A program made the position numbers and the translations under genes. A DNA stretch of 34,993 bases, taken from NCBI GenBank assembly GCA_015065965.1, contig SVPH01000026.1, positions 1 to 34,993 of the forward strand, given 5' to 3'. Numbering within the stretch: the first letter of the stretch is position 1; each line of letters begins with the position of its first letter. This DNA comes from Oscillospiraceae bacterium (GTDB lineage: Bacteria > Bacillota > Clostridia > Oscillospirales > Acutalibacteraceae). Shown here piece after piece: positions 6,457-14,519 of the stretch. The notes beneath the pieces are model-generated. The model made no database searches. It worked only from the letters and a program-made list of their open reading frames with translations, and was not told the origin of the DNA.

Positions 6457-6485
6457 TTGACAAATCAAACTTTTGTCAATATAAT
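6457..6485 (+). promoter_or_regulatory. Consensus sigma-A promoter with operator-like inverted repeat
   Basis: TTGACA (6457-6462), exactly 17 bp, then TATAAT (6480-6485): a perfect consensus on both hexamers. The -35 is also the left arm of a perfect 8-bp inverted repeat, TTGACAAA (6457-6464) with TTTGTCAA (6472-6479), which fills the spacer. A dimeric regulator bound there would block or shape polymerase binding. Transcription should start near 6492, leaving an 80-nt leader before ATG 6572. Confidence 0.85.
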
Positions 6486-6571
6486 GACACACGTTGCAAA
6501 GGGAAATCGAGGTTTGACCCCCAAAAAGGCTTTACCAAAAAACTACTAATGCGCAAAATAAGGAGAGAATT

Positions 6572-7828
6572 ATGATTACAAATTCATCATCCGTAAACAA
6601 CGAGAAACGCAGCAAGGGCTTCAGAATTCTGTCAGCAGTTGTCGCAGTTCTGTTTGTTTGTTCGGTGACTATTACGGCGTTTGCTGCGCAAAGCAACCCT
6701 GAAGTTACCGTAGTTGACGGAGAAAAATCGGTAAGCATATCTGCCGAGTCAGGCAGCCCCCGAGAAATTGTTCAGCAGGCAGGATTTGTCCTCAGTGCCA
6801 ACGATACTCTTGACCTTTCGGGTTATACACAGCAGGAAGGCGGAACAATCGTTATTGAAAGAGCCAGAATCATCAGAGTTGCAGACAACGGTCTCATTTC
6901 ATACTTTGTCGGTTATGGCGAAACAGTCAGCGATGTTTTTCAAAAACAAGGTATTGAACTTGGTGAGTTGGATTTAATCGGTGTGAACGCAATGAGCAAT
7001 ATTTATGACGGTATGAGAATCTCTATTAAGAGAGCATTTACCGTTACAATTAATATTGACGGCGAAATAAAGAAGGCTTATATTGCTGAGGGTACTGTTG
7101 CAGATGCCATTGCAGATGCAGGTATCAAAATTGACAGTGATGATATTGTCAGCCCTTCTCTTGATACGGAACTTACAGGTTTTGCTGAGGTAACAATCAC
7201 AACTGTTGAATATAAGACAACCAGCGAAGAACAGGTTGTTGAGTATGAAACTGAGATTATCAAAAGCAAAGACATGTATGTTGACGAATCGGAAATCGTA
7301 ACTCCCGGTGTTAACGGAAAAAAACTTGTTTATTACAGCGAAAAATATGTTGGCGGAACTCTTGAGGAAACGGAAGTTTCAAGAGAAGAAACAGTAAAAG
7401 AACCCGTTAATGAAATCAAAAAAATCGGAACAAAATCAAGAGAAACTCTTGCCGCATATAAAAATACCGGTTCACCGATTTCAGAACTTTCAGTTCCGGC
7501 TGACCTTGAACTCGATGAAAACGGAATTCCTGTAAATTATACAAAATGTGTTGATGCAAAAGCAACCGCTTATACGGGTGATCCTGCTACCGCTTCAGGA
7601 AGAAAGCCTATGCCCGGCCACATTGCGGTTGACCCTAAAGAATATCCTTACGGAACAGAACTTTATATTGTTTCGGCAGACGGAAGTTATGTTTACGGAT
7701 ACTGTGTTGCTGCTGATACAGGCGGATTTGTTTCAATGGGTAACACAGATGTTGACCTTTATCTTGACAACGAAGATATGTGTTATGATTGGGGCAACAG
7801 AAATATTAAAATTTATGTTCTTAACTAA
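6572..7828 (+). CDS. Cell-wall G5/3D-domain protein (YabE/RpfB-like, lacking a lytic transglycosylase domain)
   Basis: A 418 aa protein with RBS AAGGAGAG. A basic N-terminus and a hydrophobic helix (about 18-38, ending AFAA) form a signal peptide or anchor. Two to three DUF348/ubiquitin-like repeats follow, with clear ones near 45-85 and 150-200 (AEGTVADAIADAGI is typical). A G5 domain spans about 210-295, ending in IKKIGT. The C-terminal 3D domain (about 325-418) has ATAYTG, the conserved ADTGG and the DVDLY Asp pair that gives the domain its name; it is a double-psi barrel related to MltA. The family acts on or binds peptidoglycan in Firmicutes. No Rpf/transglycosylase domain is present, so the 3D domain would be the only catalytic unit. 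It is a single-gene unit with a strong promoter and terminator. Confidence 0.9.
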   Translation: MITNSSSVNNEKRSKGFRILSAVVAVLFVCSVTITAFAAQSNPEVTVVDGEKSVSISAESGSPREIVQQAGFVLSANDTLDLSGYTQQEGGTIVIERARIIRVADNGLISYFVGYGETVSDVFQKQGIELGELDLIGVNAMSNIYDGMRISIKRAFTVTINIDGEIKKAYIAEGTVADAIADAGIKIDSDDIVSPSLDTELTGFAEVTITTVEYKTTSEEQVVEYETEIIKSKDMYVDESEIVTPGVNGKKLVYYSEKYVGGTLEETEVSREETVKEPVNEIKKIGTKSRETLAAYKNTGSPISELSVPADLELDENGIPVNYTKCVDAKATAYTGDPATASGRKPMPGHIAVDPKEYPYGTELYIVSADGSYVYGYCVAADTGGFVSMGNTDVDLYLDNEDMCYDWGNRNIKIYVLN

Positions 7829-7853
7829 GCGTTCAGGATGGCTTGGCTTAGCG

Positions 7854-7893
7854 GCGAAAAGCAGGGCATGCAACACCTTGCTTTTCGCTTTTA
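7854..7893 (+). terminator. Intrinsic terminator after the G5/3D gene
   Basis: A 13-bp stem with one mismatch (7854-7866 with 7876-7888) has a 9-nt loop and is followed by TTTTATGTTTT. It lies 25 bp after the stop at 7828. Confidence 0.88.
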
Positions 7894-7968
7894 TGTTTTA
7901 TGGGAACTTTTGCAAATTTTTTATCCAAGTAATACAAAAATTTATTTTGTCTATCGTCAATTTGAACA

Positions 7969-7986
7969 AAACAAAAATTTTTGTTT
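7969..7986. repeat. Perfect 18-bp AT-rich palindrome upstream of ptsH
   Basis: Positions 7969-7986 read as a perfect palindrome centred on AAAAATTTTT, about 65 bp upstream of the ptsH -35. It could be an operator or a weak hairpin. Apart from this, the 7894-8048 stretch holds nothing I can support. Confidence 0.3.
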
Positions 7987-8048
7987 GCCTTTGGTTTGGC
8001 CGACAAGCCGAATTATTAGTCTGAGGGGCAAAACTGTGTTTAAAATTG

Positions 8049-8076
8049 TTGACGAAGCAAAGTTTTATGGTATAAT
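8049..8076 (+). promoter_or_regulatory. sigma-A promoter for ptsH
   Basis: TTGACG (8049-8054), 16 bp, then TATAAT (8071-8076). The leader to ATG 8121 is about 37 nt. No catabolite-responsive element consensus is obvious between them. Confidence 0.72.
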
Positions 8077-8120
8077 ATGTAGTGTGTTAACAAGAAATTT
8101 ACAGTTTGGGAGATATAGAT

Positions 8121-8384
8121 ATGTTTGTTAAAGATGTTACAGTTCAGAATCAGGTTGGCCTTCACGCTCGTCCTGCAACTTTCTTCATCCAGAAGGCAAA
8201 TGAATTCAAGTCATCAATCTGGGTTGAAAAGGAAGAACGCAGAGTAAACGCAAAGAGCCTTCTTGGTGTTCTTTCACTCGGCATCATGGGCGGCACAGAT
8301 ATCCGCATTATCGCCGGCGGTCCCGATGAAGAGCAGGCAGTTACAGAACTTGTAAAACTTGTTGAATCAGGTTTTGCAGAGTAA
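8121..8384 (+). CDS. ptsH: Phosphocarrier protein HPr
   Basis: An 87 aa protein, full length for HPr. ATG 8121 has GGGAGA 7 bp upstream; an earlier in-frame TTG at 8106 would sit on the RBS. GLHARPAT carries the phosphorylatable His15 with its Arg17, and RRVNAKSLLGV carries Ser46, the HPr-kinase site of Firmicutes. Both regulatory sites are intact, so this is a true HPr and not Crh (which lacks His15). It accepts phosphate from enzyme I and, when Ser46-phosphorylated, serves as CcpA corepressor. It is monocistronic: no ptsI is adjacent, and a terminator follows at once, which is common in Clostridia. Confidence 0.96.
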   Translation: MFVKDVTVQNQVGLHARPATFFIQKANEFKSSIWVEKEERRVNAKSLLGVLSLGIMGGTDIRIIAGGPDEEQAVTELVKLVESGFAE

Positions 8385-8401
8385 TTTAAGAATTAAAAAT
8401 C

Positions 8402-8440
8402 AAACCGACCTTAAGGCTCATGCCTTTTGGTCGGTTTTTA
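8402..8440. terminator. ptsH terminator overlapping the end of the convergent kinase gene
   Basis: A 9-bp stem (8402-8410 with 8429-8437), with an inner AGGC/GCCT stem, runs into TTTTTA on the + strand. The minus-strand kinase gene stops at 8418-8420, inside this hairpin, so its last four codons are part of the ptsH terminator. Confidence 0.88.
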
Positions 8441-8987
8441 TTGTTATATCGCATTTGGATTTTATATTAAATTCTTCAAAATATTTATTTTCAAGAGGTA
8501 TCCACTTGTTTTTGAAGATTTCAAGAGCATCTGCACCGTTGCGCGCTAAAATGCACTTAATTTGAGTGTCATAGTCTGTTTCAAGAAATATCTTTAAATC
8601 GTATATATCGGGGATTTCAGGATGCAGGGAATATGAACCTTCAACTATAATGTTTTTATCGGGCAGGATAATTTCGGATTCGGTGAATTCGCCTGTACGG
8701 CAACTGTAAATATTGAATTTAAAAGGTTGAGCGCTTTCAAGTCCGGCGGCAACTTCATTGCAAAAGCGTTCATAGTGCACATTCCCGCCTGCTTGAGATA
8801 GCCTTTTTTCTGTTCTCATGTCGGGTGGTAAAAAGAAATCATCCATGTGTATAATTTGTGCGTTGAACCTCTCTGCAAGTTCGCATGCAAGCGTCGTTTT
8901 ACCTGAAGCGCAGTGACCGTCAACAGCGATAACAATTCTGCGTTTGCATGATAAGATGTATTTTATTGTTTTTATCAGTTTTTCCAT
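8418..8987 (-). CDS. Uridine kinase-like P-loop kinase
   Basis: A 189 aa protein starting at ATG 8987, with GGTGGT 5-6 bp upstream; an in-frame ATG at 9005 lies in a hairpin stem and lacks an RBS. The Walker A motif is GHCASGKTT. A DDFFLP segment follows strand 2 (the DxF substrate-binding motif of uridine kinase/phosphoribulokinase folds), then NVHYERF, and a Walker-B-like IIVEGSYS. It phosphorylates a small hydroxylated substrate such as a nucleoside, pantothenate or a sugar; the length and the DDF motif suit the uridine kinase-like group that is often annotated only as '(d)NMP/uridine kinase family'. The same-strand GPH symporter gene ends 51 bp upstream of it, and read-through from that gene is its likeliest source of transcript. 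Confidence 0.75.
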   Translation of the reverse strand: MEKLIKTIKYILSCKRRIVIAVDGHCASGKTTLACELAERFNAQIIHMDDFFLPPDMRTEKRLSQAGGNVHYERFCNEVAAGLESAQPFKFNIYSCRTGEFTESEIILPDKNIIVEGSYSLHPEIPDIYDLKIFLETDYDTQIKCILARNGADALEIFKNKWIPLENKYFEEFNIKSKCDITIKTDQKA

Positions 8988-9003
8988 TTTACCACCAATA
9001 TTC

Positions 9004-9030
9004 AAGCCCCGACGGCATTCGTCGGGGCTT
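9004..9030. terminator. GC-rich hairpin between symporter and kinase genes
   Basis: An 11-bp perfect stem (9004-9014 with 9020-9030) encloses a 5-nt loop. The T-rich side lies on the + strand; in the direction of the symporter (-) the downstream sequence is not U-rich. It may only partly stop transcripts going into the kinase gene. Confidence 0.6.
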
Positions 9031-9038
9031 TGTAGTTT

Positions 9039-10595
9039 TTATTCTGCTGTTTTGCCTTCGCCGGCCTGATCGTTAAATTCTTTAACTTCAGCAGCGATTG
9101 CTTTACGTCTTTCGCGAAGTTCTATGTACATTCTGTCTCTCTTTTCACCGCTGAGGTCATAGAAGAACTTGGGAACTATGCTGAGTATGCCTGTAACAAC
9201 GGGAAGGAATGTGCACATCCAGAAAAGAGCATGACGAGCCTTGGGAGTCTGGTTGCCGTGCGTTGCATTTACGTTATAACCAAACAAACCAAGCAAAAGT
9301 GGCTGGATTGTGTTCTTGACAGTATTAACAACCTTGCTGACAATGTCCTTGGCAACACCGGTCATACCCTCTGATCTGAAGCCGTTCTTCCACTCGCCGT
9401 AGTCGATGGCTTCGTTACGCATTTCGTTGGGGATAACGCTTCTGAGACCCCAGAAGAACATCCAGATGGTTTCACGTATCATAAATGCAGGAATCATAAC
9501 TGCAAGGTTTTCATAGCCTTTCTTGCCCTTAAAGTTAATCAATTCGCCGGCAGCAAACACACCGAGCATAAGAACACTGTCGACGTGCGAACTTGCAATC
9601 CACAGAGCCTTTGTCGAGAATTTGGAGCGTGCCCAGGGAACATATGAATATGAAATGGGTGAAACAACCGCACCGGGAATACCAACGATTGTTGACATTG
9701 ATGCAAGGTTAAGAACCTCGATGTAATAAAGGTTTGTGCCTAAGCCAACGCTGAATGAACCGAGGATTTCTGAAAGAGTAATAAGAAGCAGCGGCTTATT
9801 GGTAAGAACTGATTTGATACCGCTTGTGATAGCGGGACGGTCAACCGTCTGCATAACTCTTTCTTTTGCAACAAAGGCATAAACAAGAGCAAAGAGACCG
9901 GAAGCAAGGGCAGTAATAACGCCGCCGATAACAAACATTGAGTTGTAGCCAAGTTCATATGCGTTCAGATCTGTAAGCATAAGTTCTTTGTTCGAACTGC
10001 TGTTGATATACATATCAATAAGCAGACCCATTAAAATTTCAGGGGCTTTTTCAACGAAGCCAGAAAGCAGGTTTGCCGAGGAGATAAGACGGGTTCTGTC
10101 AACAATGTTGGGCGTGATAGTCGCCGTCATACCCGTTCTGACAATTGTAATAAGCGAGCCTGCAAGGTTGTTGAATATCTGCAGGATAAGATATGGTATA
10201 AACCTTGACATTGCGGAGCCGATGCCCTGCGTGCCGAACACAAGCGGAAGACTCCAATAGATAAGTGAAATAAGAACGCCGGGGATTGCGTAAACAACAA
10301 GCCAGGGCTTGAACTTGCCCCAACGGGTTCTTGTTCTGTCAACGATAGCGGCAAGGAAAAGGTCATTGATAATATCCCATATGCCGATAATACCGTTAGT
10401 GAGTGACTGAAGTTTAAGGTCAATTTTGAGGATGTTTGTTCTGAAAACATCGTCATACTTGCCTATGTTGAAACTTTGGGCTATGTCATCAAGTATGTAT
10501 GCAAAGGTTTCTTTGGAGCCGACATATCGCCTGTCTTTAGGGACGGCGCTTGGTGCCTTCTCTTCAACAACCTTGGCGGTTGATTCAGATGCCAT
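9039..10595 (-). CDS. GPH-family sugar:cation symporter (MelB/MFS_2-like)
   Basis: A 518 aa protein with RBS GGGAGAG 8 bp before ATG 10595. It has about 12 membrane helices. The N-terminal IGIWDIINDLFLAAIVDRTRTRWGKFKPWLV segment is the hallmark of glycoside-pentoside-hexuronide:cation symporters (the DxxND cation/sugar region and the following DRTRTxWGKFxPW loop). The length is slightly above the usual 450-500 because of a charged N-terminal extension (1-25). GPH members carry alpha-galactosides, beta-glucosides, xylosides or glucuronides with Na+ or H+. The GH36-like gene lies in the same orientation two genes upstream, so an alpha-galactoside is a reasonable but unproven substrate. Confidence 0.88.
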   Translation of the reverse strand: MASESTAKVVEEKAPSAVPKDRRYVGSKETFAYILDDIAQSFNIGKYDDVFRTNILKIDLKLQSLTNGIIGIWDIINDLFLAAIVDRTRTRWGKFKPWLVVYAIPGVLISLIYWSLPLVFGTQGIGSAMSRFIPYLILQIFNNLAGSLITIVRTGMTATITPNIVDRTRLISSANLLSGFVEKAPEILMGLLIDMYINSSSNKELMLTDLNAYELGYNSMFVIGGVITALASGLFALVYAFVAKERVMQTVDRPAITSGIKSVLTNKPLLLITLSEILGSFSVGLGTNLYYIEVLNLASMSTIVGIPGAVVSPISYSYVPWARSKFSTKALWIASSHVDSVLMLGVFAAGELINFKGKKGYENLAVMIPAFMIRETIWMFFWGLRSVIPNEMRNEAIDYGEWKNGFRSEGMTGVAKDIVSKVVNTVKNTIQPLLLGLFGYNVNATHGNQTPKARHALFWMCTFLPVVTGILSIVPKFFYDLSGEKRDRMYIELRERRKAIAAEVKEFNDQAGEGKTAE

Positions 10596-10633
10596 GTAAT
10601 CTCTCCCTATCTTTTAATTAAAATATATAAAGT

Positions 10634-10662
10634 ATATTAACACAGTTAGAATGGATTTTCAA
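10634..10662 (-). promoter_or_regulatory. Candidate sigma-A promoter for the GPH symporter
   Basis: On the minus strand TTGAAA (10662-10657), 17 bp, then TAATAT (10639-10634). The leader to ATG 10595 would be about 32 nt. Confidence 0.5.
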
Positions 10663-10730
10663 TACCGTAATATTTTTTTATGAAATCCATACAATAAACA
10701 CCGTCTTTTTTTGGTAAATAAGACGATTAA

Positions 10731-10758
10731 AAAAGCGACAGGAAATCCTGCCGCTTTT
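10731..10758 (-). terminator. Intrinsic terminator after the uracil permease gene
   Basis: A 12-bp stem with one mismatch (10731-10742 with 10747-10758) and a 4-nt AAAT loop, followed on the minus strand by a run of six T. It lies 16 bp after the permease stop. Confidence 0.85.
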
Positions 10759-10774
10759 AAAGAATATGACGTGA

Positions 10775-12166
10775 TTAAACTTTGAAGTTGACTGCTGTAT
10801 CGCCTTTTTCGTCGGTGCCGAATTCATAATCCTTGCCGGGAAGAATTGCGTTGAGGATGATGCCTGTAAGTGCGCCGACAGCAAGACCTGAAAGGCTGAT
10901 TGTAACCGAACCGACGGGTATCTGAATTGCTCCTGCGTAGTTGATGCCGATTGAAAGAACAAGGATAAGAGCGGCAATGATAACGTTTCTTGTGTTTTCA
11001 AAGTTAACTTTATTTTCAACAACATTACGGACACCGACTGCGGAAATCATACCGTAAAGAACAAGCGATGCGCCGCCGATAGTTGCTGTAGGCATAAGGC
11101 TTACAAGAGCGGCAAACTTGGGAGAAAATGAAACAAGAACTGCAAGAACAGCAGCAATTCTTACAACTTTGGGATCATAAACCTTTGAGAGTGAAAGAAC
11201 ACCGGTGTTTTCGCCGTAGGTTGTGTTTGCAGGGGCGCCGAAAAGGGATGCAATGCTGGTTGCAAGGCCGTCGCCGAGAAGTGTTCTGTGAAGACCGGGA
11301 TCGGCGATGTAGTTCTTTTTACATGTTGAACCGATTGCGGAAATATCGCCTATGTGTTCAACCATTGTTGCAAGTGAAATGGGCATAATTGTTATAACGC
11401 TGGAAACAAGAAGATTTTTATCAAAATCACCTGCGAGTAAACCGAAAACGGTATCTTTCATCTGGAAAGGCAGACCAATCCATGCTGCAGACTTAAATGC
11501 TTCAAGTTTGGCAGGGTCAAAAACTTCCATTGCGCCTGTAAGATGAAGAACGGCGGCGATTGCCGATGAACCGAGTACACCGAGCATAATGGGTATAATC
11601 TTTATCATGCCTTTTCCGAAAATGTTGCTGATAATGATAATTGCAATTGCAATAACGGCGATGAGCCAGTTTGCTGAGCAGTTACCGATTGCACTGGAGG
11701 AAAGAGTAAGTCCGATTGCAATAATGATGGGTCCGGTAACGATGGGCGGGAAGAATTTCATTACTTTCTTAACACCGAAAGCCTTTATAAGAGCCGCAAG
11801 TACGAGGTAGAGAAGACCTGCACATGCTACGCCGAAACATGCATAAGGGAGAAGAGAGTAGTCATGGAGTGCATTACCTGCTTCGTCGGTTCCGATTGCA
11901 GTAACGGCTGCATATCCACCGATAAAAGCAAAGGAGGAGCCAAGGAAAGCAGGCACTTTACCTTTGGAAAGGAAATGGAACAGTAATGTGCCGAGACCCG
12001 CAAAAAGAAGAGTTGCCGAAACGCTCAAACCTGTAAGTGCGGGGACAAGTACGGTTGCACCGAACATTGCAAACATATGCTGAATGCCGAGCAGAGCCAT
12101 TCGGGGATAGCCGAGTTGTTTGGCATCATAGATGCCGTCGCCAAGATCAAATTTTTTCTTTGACAT
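10775..12166 (-). CDS. uraA: Uracil permease (NCS2 family)
   Basis: A 463 aa protein with 14 predicted membrane segments. ATG 12166 is chosen for its strong RBS (AGGAGG, 8 bp upstream); a longer frame to 12259 reads into the preceding terminator. It carries the NCS2 signature region, and in particular GAPANTTYGENTGVLSLSKV (about residues 290-310). This is the uracil/pyrimidine branch version; xanthine/uric acid members differ here. MVEHIGD, with the Glu that contacts the base, is also present. It imports uracil with protons for salvage. No pyr gene or clear PyrR-type leader is next to it. Confidence 0.92.
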   Translation of the reverse strand: MSKKKFDLGDGIYDAKQLGYPRMALLGIQHMFAMFGATVLVPALTGLSVSATLLFAGLGTLLFHFLSKGKVPAFLGSSFAFIGGYAAVTAIGTDEAGNALHDYSLLPYACFGVACAGLLYLVLAALIKAFGVKKVMKFFPPIVTGPIIIAIGLTLSSSAIGNCSANWLIAVIAIAIIIISNIFGKGMIKIIPIMLGVLGSSAIAAVLHLTGAMEVFDPAKLEAFKSAAWIGLPFQMKDTVFGLLAGDFDKNLLVSSVITIMPISLATMVEHIGDISAIGSTCKKNYIADPGLHRTLLGDGLATSIASLFGAPANTTYGENTGVLSLSKVYDPKVVRIAAVLAVLVSFSPKFAALVSLMPTATIGGASLVLYGMISAVGVRNVVENKVNFENTRNVIIAALILVLSIGINYAGAIQIPVGSVTISLSGLAVGALTGIILNAILPGKDYEFGTDEKGDTAVNFKV

Positions 12167-12243
12167 GTTTAAACCTCCTGTGTTTTGTCTTGATTTAAGA
12201 GTAACATAATATGAACAATTTGTAAATGGTTTTAAATTAAAAT

Positions 12244-12278
12244 ATCCCGAAACTGACAAAATATGACTGTTTCGGGAT
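12244..12278 (-). terminator. Intrinsic terminator after the GH36 gene
   Basis: A perfect 10-bp stem (ATCCCGAAAC 12244-12253 with its complement 12269-12278) has a 15-nt loop; on the minus strand it is followed by ATTTTAATTT. It lies 8 bp after the GH36 stop. Confidence 0.75.
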
Positions 12279-12285
12279 GATGTTT

Positions 12286-14421
12286 TTATATCGCTTCAAA
12301 AATTATTAATTCCGATGACATAGCCGACGGAATTGAAACGGGAATACCGACGGCAAGCAATTCGTGTCCCTTTCCGGTGTAACTTGCGCCGCTGTTATCA
12401 AGCGTGATTTTGTATGTTTTACCTGCATTTATGCCTTTGGGAATAACCGAAAGAGCATTTGATTTTGAGTCAGGCATGGTGAATACAGTGATTGCGCCCT
12501 TGCTGCAGTCAGGAGCGGAAATCTCAAGAATATAAAATTCATCTTTTAGCAAGCCCGTTTCGGGAGTATGATGATATATTTTTGCTTCAGGAAGGAAAGG
12601 ACGGATAAAATTTTTGTAAAGTTCAACGCTGTGACGTACGAACTCTGCCTGAATTGTGTTTTCGGATGCGGCAGCAGGAGCAATAACATTGAGTGACATA
12701 TGAGTGAGCATGGTGTTTCTCATCTGCATATCAATTGTGCCGTGTTCGTGGCAGCCCATTCCTGCAAAGAGTCTGTCAACTCTTTCGGGAGGCAGTGCCA
12801 TTGTCATGCCGTTGGTAACATTCAGTGAATGCGGAGCCTTCTGACAGTCAGATACCCATGTGTGATTGAAGTTTTTCATCATGCCAAGGTCAGTGCGTCC
12901 GCCGCCGCCTGCACAGTTTTCAAAAATCACATTCGGAAAACGTTGTTTGAGATTTTTGTACATGTTGTAGACTGCATAATGGTGGCGGATTGAAAGGCAT
13001 TCCGGTGTGCCTGTGCCCGTATCACGCATTGTAAAGTAATCACGGAAAGAAACATTGTGGTCAACGCGCAGGAGGTCGAGTTTATATTCTTCGATTATTC
13101 TTGCAAGTTCATTCTCCGCCCATTTTGCCGCTTCGGGATTACTCATGTCAAGCAGATTTTTGCTTTGAATGCCGAGAATTGTTTTTGCACGCCATTCGGG
13201 ATGTCTGTTGAAAACATCGGTTTTGTTACCTAATGTTTCAATATCAACCCACAGACCGAATTTTATGCCGATTGAGTGGCAGTAATCTGATATTTCAGAT
13301 ATGCCGTTGGGATATCTGTCAGGGTCGGGGATATTGAACCCGTTATAATCACCCCACTCCGTTTCCTTTTCGGGCGGACATTCCCAACCTGCATCCACAA
13401 TAAAGATTTCTCCTCCAACATCGGCGAGGCGTTTTGCAAAAATCTTTGATGTTTCAACTGTCATATCATGTTCTGCGCCCATTCCAGCGCCGACAAGGCA
13501 TTCTTTGGGAGAGGCTTCCGGCATGTTGAGTACGGATTTGCGTATATGTGCGTGCATTTCATTAACGGCATCGTCAAGACCGCCTGCAATAACACCAATA
13601 TGAACTTCGGGGGAAATGAAGGTTGATTTGGGCTGAATAACGGTTATGGGCTTGTGAGCCGTTATTTCTGCTTTGAATGCAAGCGTACTTTCACTATTTT
13701 CATAATATGTTTTGTTGTCAACAGAAAAACTGCAACCGCCGCTCCAGCCTATTTGCGAGAAATAGATTACACCTGTCAGATTATTGCGTATAAAAAAGAG
13801 GGGATGGCGAAAACGGTCTCTGCCAAAACGGCAGTTTACGGTGAGCATTTCGGGCGCAAGGTCGTGCCATGCAAATTCGCCCTCTCTGCCCCATTGGTCA
13901 TTATCAAAGTAGCCGACGGAATAGATTTTGTTTATATCGTTGTGTGTTGTATAGTGTCTGCGATTGGTTTTCTCAACACCGCCTCCGAAAACAACAAGTC
14001 TGCTGAGATTCATGCAACATTCTGAAAGATTTTCAATTTCAATATAGCGGCTGAACATCTGCGTGCCGTCAAGAACAGTATGTATTTTCAGTTTTACAGG
14101 TTTGATTTCACTTTCAAGGGTTATGATTGATTCTATCTTGCTTTCATTCTTTACGGTTTCAAAATCGTTTAATTTGAGGCTGTAATCAATGCTTTGACCG
14201 TCAATTTCAATATTAAAAGAAGATGGCTCATGAAAATCAACGGGGTTTAACCTTGACGGAAAGTTTGTCAGAACATTGAGAGGATAGCCTGCTGCGTTAT
14301 ATCCCGATGAAACAAGAACTCCGCCGAAGAATGTTTCTTCATAGACGGCAAGACCGCTTCTGTAACAAAAAACGGGATTTTCACCGGGTTGATAGTATAC
14401 ATCAAAAAAATTTTTGCTCAT
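12286..14421 (-). CDS. GH36-family alpha-galactosidase-like glycoside hydrolase
   Basis: A 711 aa protein, typical length for GH36. ATG 14421 is preferred because GAGTGAT lies 5 bp upstream and the frame further up runs through the promoter. Residues 1-290 form the N-terminal beta-supersandwich. The TIM barrel covers about 305-620 (FIVDAGW at 340, GLWVDIE at 389). The nucleophile is Asp454 in LLRVDHN, where classical GH36 enzymes read IKWDMN. ENCAGGGGRTDLGM (501-514) and the acid/base Asp525 in TWVSDC are conserved. The C-terminal beta domain follows. The fold and catalytic pair support a retaining alpha-galactosidase-type enzyme. The changed nucleophile neighbours (Trp to Val, Met to His) suggest a divergent substrate. 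It is cytoplasmic (no signal peptide) and has its own promoter. Confidence 0.85.
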   Translation of the reverse strand: MSKNFFDVYYQPGENPVFCYRSGLAVYEETFFGGVLVSSGYNAAGYPLNVLTNFPSRLNPVDFHEPSSFNIEIDGQSIDYSLKLNDFETVKNESKIESIITLESEIKPVKLKIHTVLDGTQMFSRYIEIENLSECCMNLSRLVVFGGGVEKTNRRHYTTHNDINKIYSVGYFDNDQWGREGEFAWHDLAPEMLTVNCRFGRDRFRHPLFFIRNNLTGVIYFSQIGWSGGCSFSVDNKTYYENSESTLAFKAEITAHKPITVIQPKSTFISPEVHIGVIAGGLDDAVNEMHAHIRKSVLNMPEASPKECLVGAGMGAEHDMTVETSKIFAKRLADVGGEIFIVDAGWECPPEKETEWGDYNGFNIPDPDRYPNGISEISDYCHSIGIKFGLWVDIETLGNKTDVFNRHPEWRAKTILGIQSKNLLDMSNPEAAKWAENELARIIEEYKLDLLRVDHNVSFRDYFTMRDTGTGTPECLSIRHHYAVYNMYKNLKQRFPNVIFENCAGGGGRTDLGMMKNFNHTWVSDCQKAPHSLNVTNGMTMALPPERVDRLFAGMGCHEHGTIDMQMRNTMLTHMSLNVIAPAAASENTIQAEFVRHSVELYKNFIRPFLPEAKIYHHTPETGLLKDEFYILEISAPDCSKGAITVFTMPDSKSNALSVIPKGINAGKTYKITLDNSGASYTGKGHELLAVGIPVSIPSAMSSELIIFEAI

Positions 14422-14452
14422 AATATCACTCGTTTCGGTTGATGTTAAGTCC

Positions 14453-14481
14453 ATTTTAATTATCAGGGCATATTTTGTCAA
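14453..14481 (-). promoter_or_regulatory. sigma-A promoter for the GH36 gene
   Basis: On the minus strand TTGACA (14481-14476), exactly 17 bp, then TAAAAT (14458-14453). The T-run of the upstream terminator touches the -35. The start point would be about 25 nt before ATG 14421. Confidence 0.7.
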
Positions 14482-14485
14482 CAAA

Positions 14486-14513
14486 AAACTCCTTTGCCGC
14501 AGCAAAGGAGTTT
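14486..14513 (-). terminator. Intrinsic terminator after the E2-type acyltransferase gene
   Basis: A perfect 12-bp stem (14486-14497 with 14502-14513) and a 4-nt loop; on the minus strand it is followed by TTTTTTGTT. It lies 6 bp after the acyltransferase stop. Confidence 0.92.
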
Positions 14514-14519
14514 GTGCTT

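Noticed and set aside
6257-6460. 67-codon ORF between the S51 and G5/3D genes
   Set aside because: No RBS, a Phe/Lys-rich product from AT-rich DNA, and it runs into the consensus promoter region. It is best explained as chance.
6493-6571. Possible c-di-AMP (ydaO-type) riboswitch in the leader of the G5/3D gene, as seen upstream of some rpf/yabE genes
   Set aside because: The leader is only about 80 nt, too short for the ydaO aptamer, and lacks its conserved core.
7548-8024. 158-codon ORF overlapping the end of the G5/3D gene
   Set aside because: Out of frame with a well-supported domain protein. It crosses that gene's terminator and has no RBS.
8121-8160. Crh instead of HPr
   Set aside because: The His15 site is intact (GLHARPA); Crh has a different residue there.
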